The notes: generated by a model not told the origin, from the letters alone. Counted from the stretch's first letter, positions 7,750 through 15,396 are shown. The stretch: 35,087 bases of DNA from Candidatus Achromatium palustre (GCA_001044195.1 LFCU01000092.1:1-35087); one strand, 5' to 3'. Program-made: numbers and translations.

Positions 7750-9132
7750 ATGCATCGCTTCGACTTTTATTATTGGCCTTATTACTGCGAAGAAAATATC
7801 TGGCTATTATGCCAAGAACCCTGCATTGCAAAGCTATCTCCCCAAGTAGTGTTTATCTCCAATCCTGAACAAAGATGTATATTTACCAACCAACGTTTAA
7901 ATCCCCAAAAATATGTAATCTGGGATTACCATGTAATATTACTAATATATAATTATGTTTGGGATTTTGACTCAGTATTACCATTTCCCTGCCCACTAAC
8001 TGATTATTTAGAACATAGTTTTCCTGCCGATATACCACCAGGCTTTGCACCGCGTTTTCGTATCATTAAAGCTCATGAGTATATCACATGCTTTGCATCA
8101 GATCGTCGCCACATGAAGGATGCCAATGGAAATTATAAACGTCCACCACCACCTTGGAACATACGTAACCATAAACAAGTTTTTAATCTTGATAAATTTA
8201 TAAATATGCAGCCTGGTTTTTTAGGCTCAGTACTATCGTTACATCAGTTACAACAATCTGGCACTGATATTAGAACTAATGATATAAAAACTAAAATATC
8301 CAAGATTAAAACTAAAATAGACACAGAATTTACTAATTTCTTTGACTCACCAGCTAGCTATCGTGATAAATTAGAAATTAATTGGTTAAGAAATAGATCG
8401 CCATTAATAACCCACGAAAAAGAGCTAGTACTAGTACGCAACAAGTTAAACTTTATCAACAGCGAATATTGCTGCGGCTTCACTTATGATCCTGAATTTA
8501 TTGCTAAAGCATGTTATTTGGGTTTTTTGCCCATGACAGAAGAAATTGCTCAAAAAGATGTCTTGATTATCAAATCGCATCGGAAACGTTGTTTACTCAA
8601 ATTTGAAAACCTCCACATTTCTAAAAATGTTCTAAAACGTTCTAAAAAATATCTGCTTACCATTAATAAAGCTTATGATGCTTGCATTACGCATATCAAT
8701 ATGCAGCATGATAACTGCTGGGTACGTCCTCAATATGTTGCAGCATTAAAACAAATACGTGAGAATAAATTTTATAAAGTTACGCCAATTTCGTTTGAAC
8801 TTTGGGATCAAGATGAAATGGTAGCAGGTGAGATTGGTTATCAAGTAGGTGCTTGTTATACCAGTTTAAGTGGTTTTTACACGCAAAATTCAGCAGGTAC
8901 TATACAGCTTTGTGCGACTGCTAAACTTTTAGAAGCAAGTGGGTTTTTAGTATGGGATTTGGGGATGGTGATGGATTATAAATTAAAGTTAGGAGCGCAA
9001 AGTGTGTCGTGGAATAGCTTTCTTAATATTTTTTATCAAGCTCGCAAGCAACAGTGTGAATTTTTGGTTGATAATGTCAATGCTCAAGATGTTATAAAAA
9101 ATCGACATCCTTCATTGACAATGAACACTTGA
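7750..9132 (+). CDS. Fusion of N-terminal glutamine amidohydrolase (NTAQ1) and Aat/ATEL-like aminoacyl-tRNA-protein transferase
   Basis: 460 residues, two enzymes in one chain. Residues 1-170 match eukaryotic NTAQ1 throughout: YYCEENIW with nucleophile Cys13, VFISN, VIWDYHVILL with His61, WDFDSVLPFPC with Asp72 (the Cys-His-Asp triad), FASDRRHMKD, a PPPPW turn and the terminal NLDKFINMQP. NTAQ1 deamidates N-terminal Gln to Glu. After a ~65-residue Lys-rich linker, residues 240-440 resemble leucyl/phenylalanyl-tRNA-protein transferase: CYLGFLPM (cf. Aat AYRRGIFPW), GEIGYQVGACYTSLSGF (360-376), SAGTIQL, GFLVWDLGM (398-406, Asp403 at the place of the Aat LIDxQ Asp) and LGAQSV. The Aat GES signature is replaced by TSLSG, suggesting altered N-terminal specificity. 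Inference: Gln becomes Glu, which is then capped with Leu, Phe or Arg as a primary N-degron for ClpS/ClpAP. The ATG at 7750 places Cys13 correctly. Confidence 0.85.
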   Translation: MHRFDFYYWPYYCEENIWLLCQEPCIAKLSPQVVFISNPEQRCIFTNQRLNPQKYVIWDYHVILLIYNYVWDFDSVLPFPCPLTDYLEHSFPADIPPGFAPRFRIIKAHEYITCFASDRRHMKDANGNYKRPPPPWNIRNHKQVFNLDKFINMQPGFLGSVLSLHQLQQSGTDIRTNDIKTKISKIKTKIDTEFTNFFDSPASYRDKLEINWLRNRSPLITHEKELVLVRNKLNFINSEYCCGFTYDPEFIAKACYLGFLPMTEEIAQKDVLIIKSHRKRCLLKFENLHISKNVLKRSKKYLLTINKAYDACITHINMQHDNCWVRPQYVAALKQIRENKFYKVTPISFELWDQDEMVAGEIGYQVGACYTSLSGFYTQNSAGTIQLCATAKLLEASGFLVWDLGMVMDYKLKLGAQSVSWNSFLNIFYQARKQQCEFLVDNVNAQDVIKNRHPSLTMNT

Positions 9133-9163
9133 AAGATCGTTTTCATGCTCTACTTGGGAGATT

Positions 9164-9208
9164 GTAGGGTGCGCATAGCGCACCATTTAGGAAAGATGCG
9201 CACCCTAC
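9164..9208. terminator. Inverted repeat between convergent genes (REP-like, possible bidirectional terminator)
   Basis: gtagggtgcgcat (9164-9176) and atgcgcaccctac (9196-9208) are perfect 13-bp arms in the 83-bp gap between the fusion gene and rpoH. The same gtagggtgcgc palindrome occurs at 11485-11509, and variants near 33511-33533 and 34444-34467, always just outside gene ends. Confidence 0.7.
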
Positions 9209-9215
9209 ACTTCTA

Positions 9216-10067
9216 TTAAGCAGCTACTAACTGCTTCTTAAGCTTCTTCATTGCTGCTTGTTCAATTTGGCGAATGCGTTCTGCGGAAACTCCGTATTGT
9301 TTAGCTAACTCGTGTAAAGTAGATTTGTGATTCTGAAGCCATCTAGTTTCAAGAATATTACGACTACGCGCATCTAAATTTTCTAAAGCAGCATACAACT
9401 TCTCCTTTTCATTATTAGCTGTATCGCTTTTTTCTAACAAGGCTGAAGGTTCCATGCTCAGATCTGGAAGATAATTAGAAGGAGCCGTAGGAACATCATC
9501 ATCTTCAGCCTCTATAGGATCAAAAGAGAGATCGTAATTAGCCAATCTGGCTTCCATCTCTACTACAGTCTCAGGCTTTACATCTAAATCTTTGGCAACT
9601 GCTTCTACTTCTTCCTTAGTAAACCAGCCTAAATGTTTTTTGGCACTGCGTAGATTAAAAAAAAGTTTACGTTGCGCTTTAGTGGTAGCTACTTTGACAA
9701 TGCGCCAATTACGTAGAATAAATTCATGGATCTCAGCACGAATCCAATGTACTGCGAAAGAGACCAAGCGCACTCCCATATCAGGATCAAAACGCCGTAC
9801 TGCCTTCATTAATCCTACGGTTCCTTCTTGGATAAGATCCGCTAAGGGTAATCCGTAACCAATATAGCCTCTAGCAATGCGAATCACAAAGCGTACATGG
9901 GACATGACTAAGCGGCGAGCGGCCTCTAAATCATTTTCGATACGTAAACTAGTTGCTAGATCATATTCTTCCTCGTAAGTTAGTATAGGTATTTGATAGG
10001 CTGAGCTTATGTATGCCTCAAGCGTGCTCGCCGATAGATTAACAGGAACAAGTGCTTGGCTGCTCAT
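9216..10067 (-). CDS. rpoH: RNA polymerase sigma factor RpoH (sigma-32, heat shock)
   Basis: 283 residues, typical length. Region 2 has DLIQEGTVGLMKAVRRFDPDMGVRLVSFAVHWIRAEI, followed by QRKLFFNLRSAKK, the RpoH-box that identifies sigma-32 rather than RpoD or RpoS. Region 4 carries the helix-turn-helix with TLHELAKQYGVSAERIRQIEQAAMKKL. It directs transcription of chaperone and protease genes, including ClpP/ClpA-type machinery in many proteobacteria. A near-consensus housekeeping promoter lies upstream (10103-10130), and aggaa is present about 10 nt before the ATG at 10067. The usual ftsYEX neighbours are absent. Confidence 0.97.
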   Translation of the reverse strand: MSSQALVPVNLSASTLEAYISSAYQIPILTYEEEYDLATSLRIENDLEAARRLVMSHVRFVIRIARGYIGYGLPLADLIQEGTVGLMKAVRRFDPDMGVRLVSFAVHWIRAEIHEFILRNWRIVKVATTKAQRKLFFNLRSAKKHLGWFTKEEVEAVAKDLDVKPETVVEMEARLANYDLSFDPIEAEDDDVPTAPSNYLPDLSMEPSALLEKSDTANNEKEKLYAALENLDARSRNILETRWLQNHKSTLHELAKQYGVSAERIRQIEQAAMKKLKKQLVAA

Positions 10068-10102
10068 TTTGAATATTTCCTAGTTATTTGATACGAAATA
10101 CT

Positions 10103-10130
10103 ATTATATCTTGAAGTTAGTTGTTGTCAA
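10103..10130 (-). promoter_or_regulatory. Sigma-70 promoter of rpoH
   Basis: On the minus strand ttgaca (complement of 10125-10130), a 16-bp spacer and tataat (complement of 10103-10108) match both consensus hexamers exactly. The -10 box lies about 36 bp upstream of the rpoH start codon. Confidence 0.75.
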
Positions 10131-10246
10131 ATGAATTTTGTATATAATTTACTAATTATTATAAAAATAATGTATTTTGGGTAACTTCTCAATAACATAA
10201 GGCAAACTTCTTTTATCGTTCTTGCGCTTCTGTATGAGCGGACACG

Positions 10247-10325
10247 TCTACAAGTTGTGAGAATGAATCATTATGACGCAGAGCGTCCAAGATGGCGTTT
10301 CCATGCAGAGCAGGGGAACGATAAA
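10247..10325. repeat. Second copy of the dispersed ~78-bp repeat
   Basis: Starts tctacaagttgtg and preserves gacgcagagcgtcca and a degenerated ttcc/ggaa hairpin in the same order as 3778-3855. The terminal hairpin is decayed here. Confidence 0.7.
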
Positions 10326-10341
10326 AATTGGTAGGTAGTAA

Positions 10342-10373
10342 AAGGATGTATAGATCTAAGGATGTATAGATCT
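10342..10373. repeat. Perfect 16-bp tandem duplication
   Basis: aaggatgtatagatct occurs at 10342-10357 and again at 10358-10373, 31 bp downstream of tRNA-Ala in its transcription direction. Confidence 0.85.
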
Positions 10374-10404
10374 AAAATAGATAGTTTAAATTCAAAGCAA
10401 TATT

Positions 10405-10480
<76 letters not shown>

Positions 10481-10568
10481 AAACTAATGTCTTAAGTTGT
10501 ACTAATTTTTAGTATAACTCAAGATTTTAAATTTTTTACAAATATTTTAATTAAAAAAATATTATGTA

Positions 10569-10589
10569 TTCCCACGCAAAGCGTGGGAA
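10569..10589. repeat. ttcccacgc/gcgtgggaa hairpin
   Basis: Perfect 9-bp arms with an aaa loop, upstream of tRNA-Ala. Member of the gttccca hairpin repeat family also seen at 7162-7184 and 20887-20910. Confidence 0.75.
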
Positions 10590-10713
10590 CCAACCAAAGA
10601 TATTATTGTTAGATTAAAGGATTTTGGATGCTAGATTTAGCACAAATCTCAAGATATGGCAATTGTTTTTACATATCAATATGTTAAGCACTAAATTTTA
10701 CAATAGATGCCAA

Positions 10714-11211
10714 TTATTTGCGCATTAATTTTCTATACATTCTATCTGTGCGAACTTTATTGTCGTCGCAACATCTCTGGGCATCTTGGGCTATCACAGT
10801 AATGTTATCAGCTTTAGCACTAGCTGCATTAGCAGCATCGGCAGCTTGTTGGGCCGTGGATTGAGCTTGTTGGGCCGTGGATTGAGCTTGTTGGGCCGTG
10901 GATTGAGATTGTTGGGCCGCGGATTGAGCTTGTTGGGCCGTGGATTGAGCTTGTTGGGCTGTGGATTCAGCTTGTTGGGCTGTGGATTCAGCTTGTTTTG
11001 CTGTAGCTTCAACTTCTTCAGCCCTACTCATCGCGTCACTAGCTTTATTCATAGCAGCTGTAGCAGCAGAGCTGGCATCCTTAGCAGATATTTCTACTTT
11101 TGATGTCATCTGCCTTAATTCTACAATTTCTTTCTGCAATTGATCTGTAGCACAACCAGATATTAAGATTGTTGCTAATGCAGTCAGCAATAACATAAAA
11201 CGTCTAGTCAC
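10714..11211 (-). CDS. Lpp/OprI-like alanine-zipper outer-membrane lipoprotein with tandem heptads
   Basis: 165 residues. A lipoprotein signal peptide ends in LISGC (lipobox Cys20, no Asp at +2, so probably outer membrane). The rest is one long Ala/Gln/Ser coiled coil; residues about 72-122 are consecutive AQQAQST-type heptads encoded by 21-bp DNA repeats. The C-terminus, DRMYRKLMRK, ends in the basic Arg-Lys motif by which Lpp and OprI attach to peptidoglycan. It is about twice the length of Lpp, which would set a larger periplasmic spacing if trimeric. Two adjacent Cys (RCCDD) near the C-terminus are unusual. The start is GTG at 11211, supported by a strong gagagg 7 nt upstream. Confidence 0.85.
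   Translation of the reverse strand: MTRRFMLLLTALATILISGCATDQLQKEIVELRQMTSKVEISAKDASSAATAAMNKASDAMSRAEEVEATAKQAESTAQQAESTAQQAQSTAQQAQSAAQQSQSTAQQAQSTAQQAQSTAQQAADAANAASAKADNITVIAQDAQRCCDDNKVRTDRMYRKLMRK
10845..11012. repeat. 21-bp tandem repeat array inside the lipoprotein gene
   Basis: Seven well-kept copies of a 21-bp unit (cttgttgggccgtggattga plus g) start at 10845, 10866, 10887, 10908, 10929, 10950 and 10971, with a decayed eighth at 10992. One unit encodes exactly one heptad, so copy-number change preserves both frame and coiled-coil register. Confidence 0.92.
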
Positions 11212-11554
11212 AAATAAACCTCTCTTAAATATATTATTAGTAAATTAAAATACAATATACTATAAATTACAAATTATAAATAAATTTCAGTGAAATTTAA
11301 TAGGTTTTGAAAAATAGTTCAAGTTCTTAATTAGATAATTATTCTAATATTATTGATTTAAATATAAAAAATGTATAATTAAGATCGAACTATTTGCAAT
11401 CAAATGTTACTATTTTTGACCATTATCATTAAATAATTTAAAACAATCAAGGTAAAAAATATAAAAAACGTAAATTTTTTAAGTGTAGGGTGCGCAATGC
11501 GCACCCTACGATTGATAGGTTAGGTGAAGCAAAACCTAACTTATTATACGGTTG
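11212..11554. other. 343-bp gene-free region upstream of the lipoprotein gene
   Basis: Very AT-rich. Contains the lipoprotein ribosome binding site (11219-11224), the palindrome gtagggtgcgc/gcgcaccctac (11485-11509) and a small hairpin gttaggt/acctaac (11518-11539) just downstream of the parvulin gene, which may be its terminator. No coding sequence seen. Confidence 0.65.
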
Positions 11555-12463
11555 TCATTTTGTAATAGAATTAGAGTTAGAAAGTGGGGCTTGCATCTCA
11601 ATTTTAGCTTCTTGTCGAATCTGTTTGATATAATCTGTTAGAGCTTGGCGTTGAGCCTTAGCTACTAAAGTTGAGCGTACCGCAGTGTATTCAGGTGGAG
11701 TTATAGTACGCTTATCTTCTAATTTTATAATATGCCAGCCAAATTGAGTTTTAACTGGTGCAACACTGATAGATCCTATGGTCATAGAGGTTAAAGAATC
11801 AGCAAATGTTTTAACCATCTGGGTTGGATTAAACCAACCTAAGCTCCCACCTTGACTAGCATTGGAATCTATGGATTTTTCTTTAGCTAAATTCCCAAAA
11901 TCTGCTCCCTGGTTTAGCTTTTCCAATATCGTTTTAGCTTCTGCCTCCGTCTTAACCAGTATGTGTGCTGCTTTGTATTCTTCCTTGGGTGTGCCATATT
12001 GTTGCTTATAAGCTTCCTGTAATTGTTGTTCGGATGGTGTAATTTTTGTTAATTGGTCTTGCAGTACCAATTGGGATAATAATTCTTTACGTTGTAATTC
12101 CAAAAGTGTTGCTACTTGTGGTTGTTTATCTAAATTATTTTTTTTGGCAACTTGGGCTAATAATACTAAGTTTATTAGATCATTGAAGACTGCAAATTGT
12201 AATTGTCGGGAATTTTGGATTTGGGGATTTTTTTGGGTTCTACTGGAAAGATAGGCGATGAACATCCCAGCAGTGATGGGTTGACCATTGACTGTTATTA
12301 GTACTTTATTGTGAAATTCTTGGGGTGTGGGTGGGGCTATAAATGGAGCTTGTTTTATGGTATTTTGTGGTTCGGCTGCCATAGCAATAGGTATTAATAT
12401 TGCTGTAAATGCTAGTATGCTTATGGTACGTATTATATTTAGTATAGTGTGTAATTTTTTCAT
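11555..12463 (-). CDS. Periplasmic parvulin-type peptidyl-prolyl isomerase (PpiC/SurA-like)
   Basis: 302 residues. An N-terminal signal peptide ends near PIAMA-AEP (about residue 30). A SurA-N-like helical region covers 50-150 (VNGQPITAGMFIAYLSSR), followed by a single parvulin domain at about 160-255: AAHILVKTEAEAKTILEKL ... GGSLGWFNPTQMV ... VKTQFGWHIIKLED. It would isomerise Xaa-Pro bonds and chaperone envelope proteins. It is distinct from the two-domain SurA at 24454-25860, so the organism has at least two periplasmic parvulins. It follows yciB on the same strand with a 112-bp gap. Confidence 0.9.
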   Translation of the reverse strand: MKKLHTILNIIRTISILAFTAILIPIAMAAEPQNTIKQAPFIAPPTPQEFHNKVLITVNGQPITAGMFIAYLSSRTQKNPQIQNSRQLQFAVFNDLINLVLLAQVAKKNNLDKQPQVATLLELQRKELLSQLVLQDQLTKITPSEQQLQEAYKQQYGTPKEEYKAAHILVKTEAEAKTILEKLNQGADFGNLAKEKSIDSNASQGGSLGWFNPTQMVKTFADSLTSMTIGSISVAPVKTQFGWHIIKLEDKRTITPPEYTAVRSTLVAKAQRQALTDYIKQIRQEAKIEMQAPLSNSNSITK

Positions 12464-12575
12464 GTTGAGTTATTTTGTTATTAGGATTCTATATCTATAT
12501 ATTTAGTATATACAGGTTTATTGTTTAAATAGCCTAATTTTTAAGTATTATACAATACTTTTAAACACCATTTTT

Positions 12576-13247
12576 CTAAGTTGGAATTTCAGAATTTGAT
12601 TTTTTAGGCTCTTCAATATATCGAGAGATATATAATGCTTGCAAAATTGCAAATATAAAGGTTAGACCCATTAAACCAAATAATTTAAAATTTACCCAAA
12701 ACTCTTCCTGAGCATGAGCATTTTCGCAAAGTTCTAAAATTGGTCCATTAAACTGTTTGGCACAGTTACTAACATCAATATTAGTCAAACCTACTGCAGC
12801 TTCTAAGGCCGCTTCTGCTGTGAAAAATTGTTGAGCTACATAAAGATTTACAATTCCCATGCTGGCAAAAAAAACAACCCACAGCATATTTAATCTAACC
12901 CATATTGCAGGTGGCACTTGAATAGCATGGCTCATCATGCGTTCTACTAAAGTTTGGTTACCCCAAAATTGGCTACCAAGAAATACTATAGCAAACATCC
13001 AGTTGATAATCGATGGTTTCCACATAATAAAGGTACGATCTTGTAAGACTATAGTTAAGCCACCAAATACAACTATAACACCTAGAGTGATAAGGTGCAT
13101 ATTTTGTACTTTTTTATGGTACCAATAGGTATATCCGACTTGAATAATAGATGCAACTATTGCTACTGCTGTAGCAATATAAATATCATATAGTTTATAG
13201 GCTAAGAAAAATAGTAGTACTGGAAAAAAGTCAGCAAGAAATTTCAT
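12576..13247 (-). CDS. yciB: YciB family inner-membrane protein (septation protein A) with an insertion
   Basis: 223 residues against about 180 in most members. YciB features: start MKFLADFFPVLLFFLAYK, then TYWYHKKVQNMH, TFIMWKPSIINWMFAIVFLGS, ERMM near the middle, and WVNFKLFGLMGLTFIFAILQALYISRY at the end. Five or so transmembrane helices. About 35 extra residues with two Cys (around 147-185) sit between the last two helices. YciB affects cell envelope integrity and septation in enterobacteria; its molecular function is not settled. Start ATG at 13247. Confidence 0.9.
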   Translation of the reverse strand: MKFLADFFPVLLFFLAYKLYDIYIATAVAIVASIIQVGYTYWYHKKVQNMHLITLGVIVVFGGLTIVLQDRTFIMWKPSIINWMFAIVFLGSQFWGNQTLVERMMSHAIQVPPAIWVRLNMLWVVFFASMGIVNLYVAQQFFTAEAALEAAVGLTNIDVSNCAKQFNGPILELCENAHAQEEFWVNFKLFGLMGLTFIFAILQALYISRYIEEPKKSNSEIPT

Positions 13248-13383
13248 GGTTTATTAATATTTGATGGTGTATCAGTATTATATGGTTTGTCAATATAAAT
13301 AATATTTTAGTATTATTAGTACTAATGTAAACGATATTATTGCTATTATCTTAAGTTAAATGATATTTTAATATCTATGAATA

Positions 13384-14238
13384 TCAATGTAAAGTATGAG
13401 GCTTACAATAAAGTAGACAATACTTTTCTATGATTGTTTTAGTAGTTGTAGGATACTGCGCCATTTCCATACGTGTTGTACATTCCTGAAAAAAATCAGC
13501 AGCCTGTTCTGGTAATAATTCTATAATAGCTTCAAATGCCTGTTCTATTAATGGTTGCTGATGCGTCTGAATTGCTATTTTAGTACGATTCAGTACTAAA
13601 CGTTCCCAACAAGCTGGATTGCGTTTGTTGTTTTCTTGTTGGGTGAAACTAGTTGCTTCCATGATTTGTGAGGTGGCAGTATATAACTGCACGAAGTCTG
13701 ATGGCTGGCTTAATTCACTAAAAACAAAGGCTATATTGTCAACTAGTGGGGCTAATAAAGTAATTTCGATATCATTTTGGGCTACCCATAATCCGAAGCC
13801 AAACCCTAAACGTCGTAGTTCGTCATGGATACTTGAAATCTGTAGTGTTTTTGCTATGTGGGTTAAATCTGCAAATAGTTTTATACCGTAGTTTGCTAAG
13901 GTATTGTGATCTTGAGTTTCTAAAACGTTTGTTTGGTTGTTTTTCAGAATTTCATGATCTTTTCGTTGTATAAATTGCAATTGATGTAGAAGTTGTTCTA
14001 AAGCTTTGACCAAAATATTAGGATGTCTAGTATTGGAAGCATTTGTTGCTATTAGAGTGTCATCTATATCTTCTATAGTATTAGATATATTATTATCTAC
14101 AGTATTATCTATATCATTATCTATATTATTATCTATATTATTATCTATAGTATCATCATAAGTTTCTTGCAACTCTTGAGTAATATCATGAAGTTTTTGT
14201 TGGATAAATCCAAGATCTGATGTAGGAATCTTAACCAT
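13384..14238 (-). CDS. Hypothetical protein with microsatellite-encoded Asp/Asn/Ile stretch, 284 aa
   Basis: I do not recognise this family. Residues about 27-55 are a degenerate DNNI tetrapeptide repeat encoded by a 12-bp attatctat-type DNA repeat (about 14090-14157), which looks like a slippage-driven insertion in an otherwise ordinary helical, soluble protein. The rest is predicted mostly alpha-helical, with no signal peptide and no membrane segment; the C-terminus has two Cys (CLLYCKP). It lies between the Mic60-like gene (87-bp gap) and yciB on the same strand, which suggests, but does not prove, an envelope-related role. Confidence 0.7.
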   Translation of the reverse strand: MVKIPTSDLGFIQQKLHDITQELQETYDDTIDNNIDNNIDNDIDNTVDNNISNTIEDIDDTLIATNASNTRHPNILVKALEQLLHQLQFIQRKDHEILKNNQTNVLETQDHNTLANYGIKLFADLTHIAKTLQISSIHDELRRLGFGFGLWVAQNDIEITLLAPLVDNIAFVFSELSQPSDFVQLYTATSQIMEATSFTQQENNKRNPACWERLVLNRTKIAIQTHQQPLIEQAFEAIIELLPEQAADFFQECTTRMEMAQYPTTTKTIIEKYCLLYCKPHTLH

Positions 14239-14325
14239 TATGGCTGTATTTAAAAGTAGGGAATTTTTATATTCGATTATTAATTAATTTTAATCACGAT
14301 CACAAAAATCGATATAATGTCTAAT

Positions 14326-15357
14326 CTAGTGAGCATTTAATAGTGCTAAGATTGTATTAGATATATTTTCATAAGCCACATTAAGTTTAAGGCGAGCTTG
14401 TGCTTCAATTAACCAACGTGCTGTCAATCTTGCGGCTGGTCCATTAAGCTGTGTCAGCATATTGACCGCATCAGGCAAGTTATCCTCAGCAAGTCGATTC
14501 ATAGCTGCATTGATTATATTACGGGTCAGTTCAGTGCTTGGAGTTGCTGGATTTTGTTCCCAAATAGGAACTGCGGTATTTATAAACCAGCTCCAAGTAC
14601 GTCTGGCAAAGGATGGTTGTTCTCCGTCCATGATAGCATTTAATTTTGGTAAGATAATCAATCCAAAACCATCGCGTAATTGTGCTATAGTAGCAACTCC
14701 TGTAGCTGCATGAGGTGCAAGATTATCTAAGGCTACTCGTAGTCTAGCTTCTTTGGCTCCTAATTTTTGTACTAAGCGAAATTCTCGCATAAAAGGTTTA
14801 TCACTAAGAATCAATATATTAAGTTGTAGCAATCCTAATGCCAATTGTTGTTGTTGTATCTTTAGGAATAAAATAGTGGTATTAGGATTTGTTGGGCTAG
14901 TATCTGCATTATCTACTTTAGTTGCTTTAGTTGCTATAACTAATTGTGAGGTGATTAATGTTATATTAGTTTGTAAGGTAGCTACTGTTTGTTCAAGTAT
15001 CTTGATGCGTTTTAGTATCCATTCTGGCATCTTAGCATTGCAATTTGGGTCTGTATTAATTTGGTTAATTTTTTTTTGATCTGTCTTGTTATGGTTTGCA
15101 TGATTATGAGCTATCTGATTATGCCTCATAAGATCATCTATAGAAATTTGTCTAGTATCTCTAGTACCTATAGTGTAATCCGCATAATTAGCATAAACCT
15201 GGATTATGGTACTTAATATTAATAATAACATGACAATAATAATTAACCATATTAAAGCATTATAGTAACTTATCGTATAAGCCTTATGGAACCATTTATA
15301 AAGCGGCCAAGTTATGCTATATTTTTCGGTCACAACCAATGTTCCAATAAATACCAA
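14326..15357 (-). CDS. Mic60/mitofilin-like membrane protein
   Basis: About 343 residues. One transmembrane helix (34-54, ALIWLIIIVMLLLILSTII), a helical/coiled-coil region (about 100-170), and a C-terminal domain that matches the bacterial mitofilin pattern: FMREFRLVQKLGAKEARL, LAPHAATGVATIAQLRDGF, a tryptophan-containing amphipathic helix, and PDAVNMLTQLNGPAARLTARWLIEAQARL. This order (TM, coiled coil, mitofilin domain) is that of Mic60, which bends membranes at mitochondrial cristae and in alphaproteobacterial intracytoplasmic membranes. HemX is the main alternative; the APHAATGV and terminal segments fit mitofilin better. The start is uncertain: TTG at 15357 directly follows an in-frame stop, and GTG at 15333 is possible; no ATG is available before the membrane helix. 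Confidence 0.62.
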   Translation of the reverse strand: MVFIGTLVVTEKYSITWPLYKWFHKAYTISYYNALIWLIIIVMLLLILSTIIQVYANYADYTIGTRDTRQISIDDLMRHNQIAHNHANHNKTDQKKINQINTDPNCNAKMPEWILKRIKILEQTVATLQTNITLITSQLVIATKATKVDNADTSPTNPNTTILFLKIQQQQLALGLLQLNILILSDKPFMREFRLVQKLGAKEARLRVALDNLAPHAATGVATIAQLRDGFGLIILPKLNAIMDGEQPSFARRTWSWFINTAVPIWEQNPATPSTELTRNIINAAMNRLAEDNLPDAVNMLTQLNGPAARLTARWLIEAQARLKLNVAYENISNTILALLNAH

Positions 15358-15396
15358 TTAAGTACCAAGCACCAAAGTTTATCTGCAAAATATCTT

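Larger units (their letters stand above)
10068..10404. other. 337-bp gene-free region between rpoH and tRNA-Ala, filled with repeats
   Basis: Holds the rpoH promoter, a partial copy of the 21384-21482 element end at 10181-10204, the dispersed repeat 10247-10325 and a 16-bp tandem duplication at 10342-10373. No coding sequence is convincing. Confidence 0.65.

Noticed and set aside
7750-9132. Ordinary leucyl/phenylalanyl-tRNA-protein transferase
   Set aside because: Far too long (460 versus about 235 residues), and the first 170 residues match NTAQ1 throughout.
10845-11012. CRISPR-like regular repeats
   Set aside because: Contiguous 21-bp units without spacers, inside a coding sequence. No CRISPR array is seen anywhere in the window.
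10786-11103. Plus-strand frame with a GRGLSLL repeat
   Set aside because: It is the antisense shadow of the 21-bp repeats in the lipoprotein gene, which has a signal peptide, a ribosome binding site and a sensible heptad protein.
14326-15357. HemX (uroporphyrinogen-III C-methyltransferase-like) identity
   Set aside because: The topology is similar, but the APHAATGV segment and C-terminal order fit mitofilin better, and no hemC/hemD gene is adjacent.
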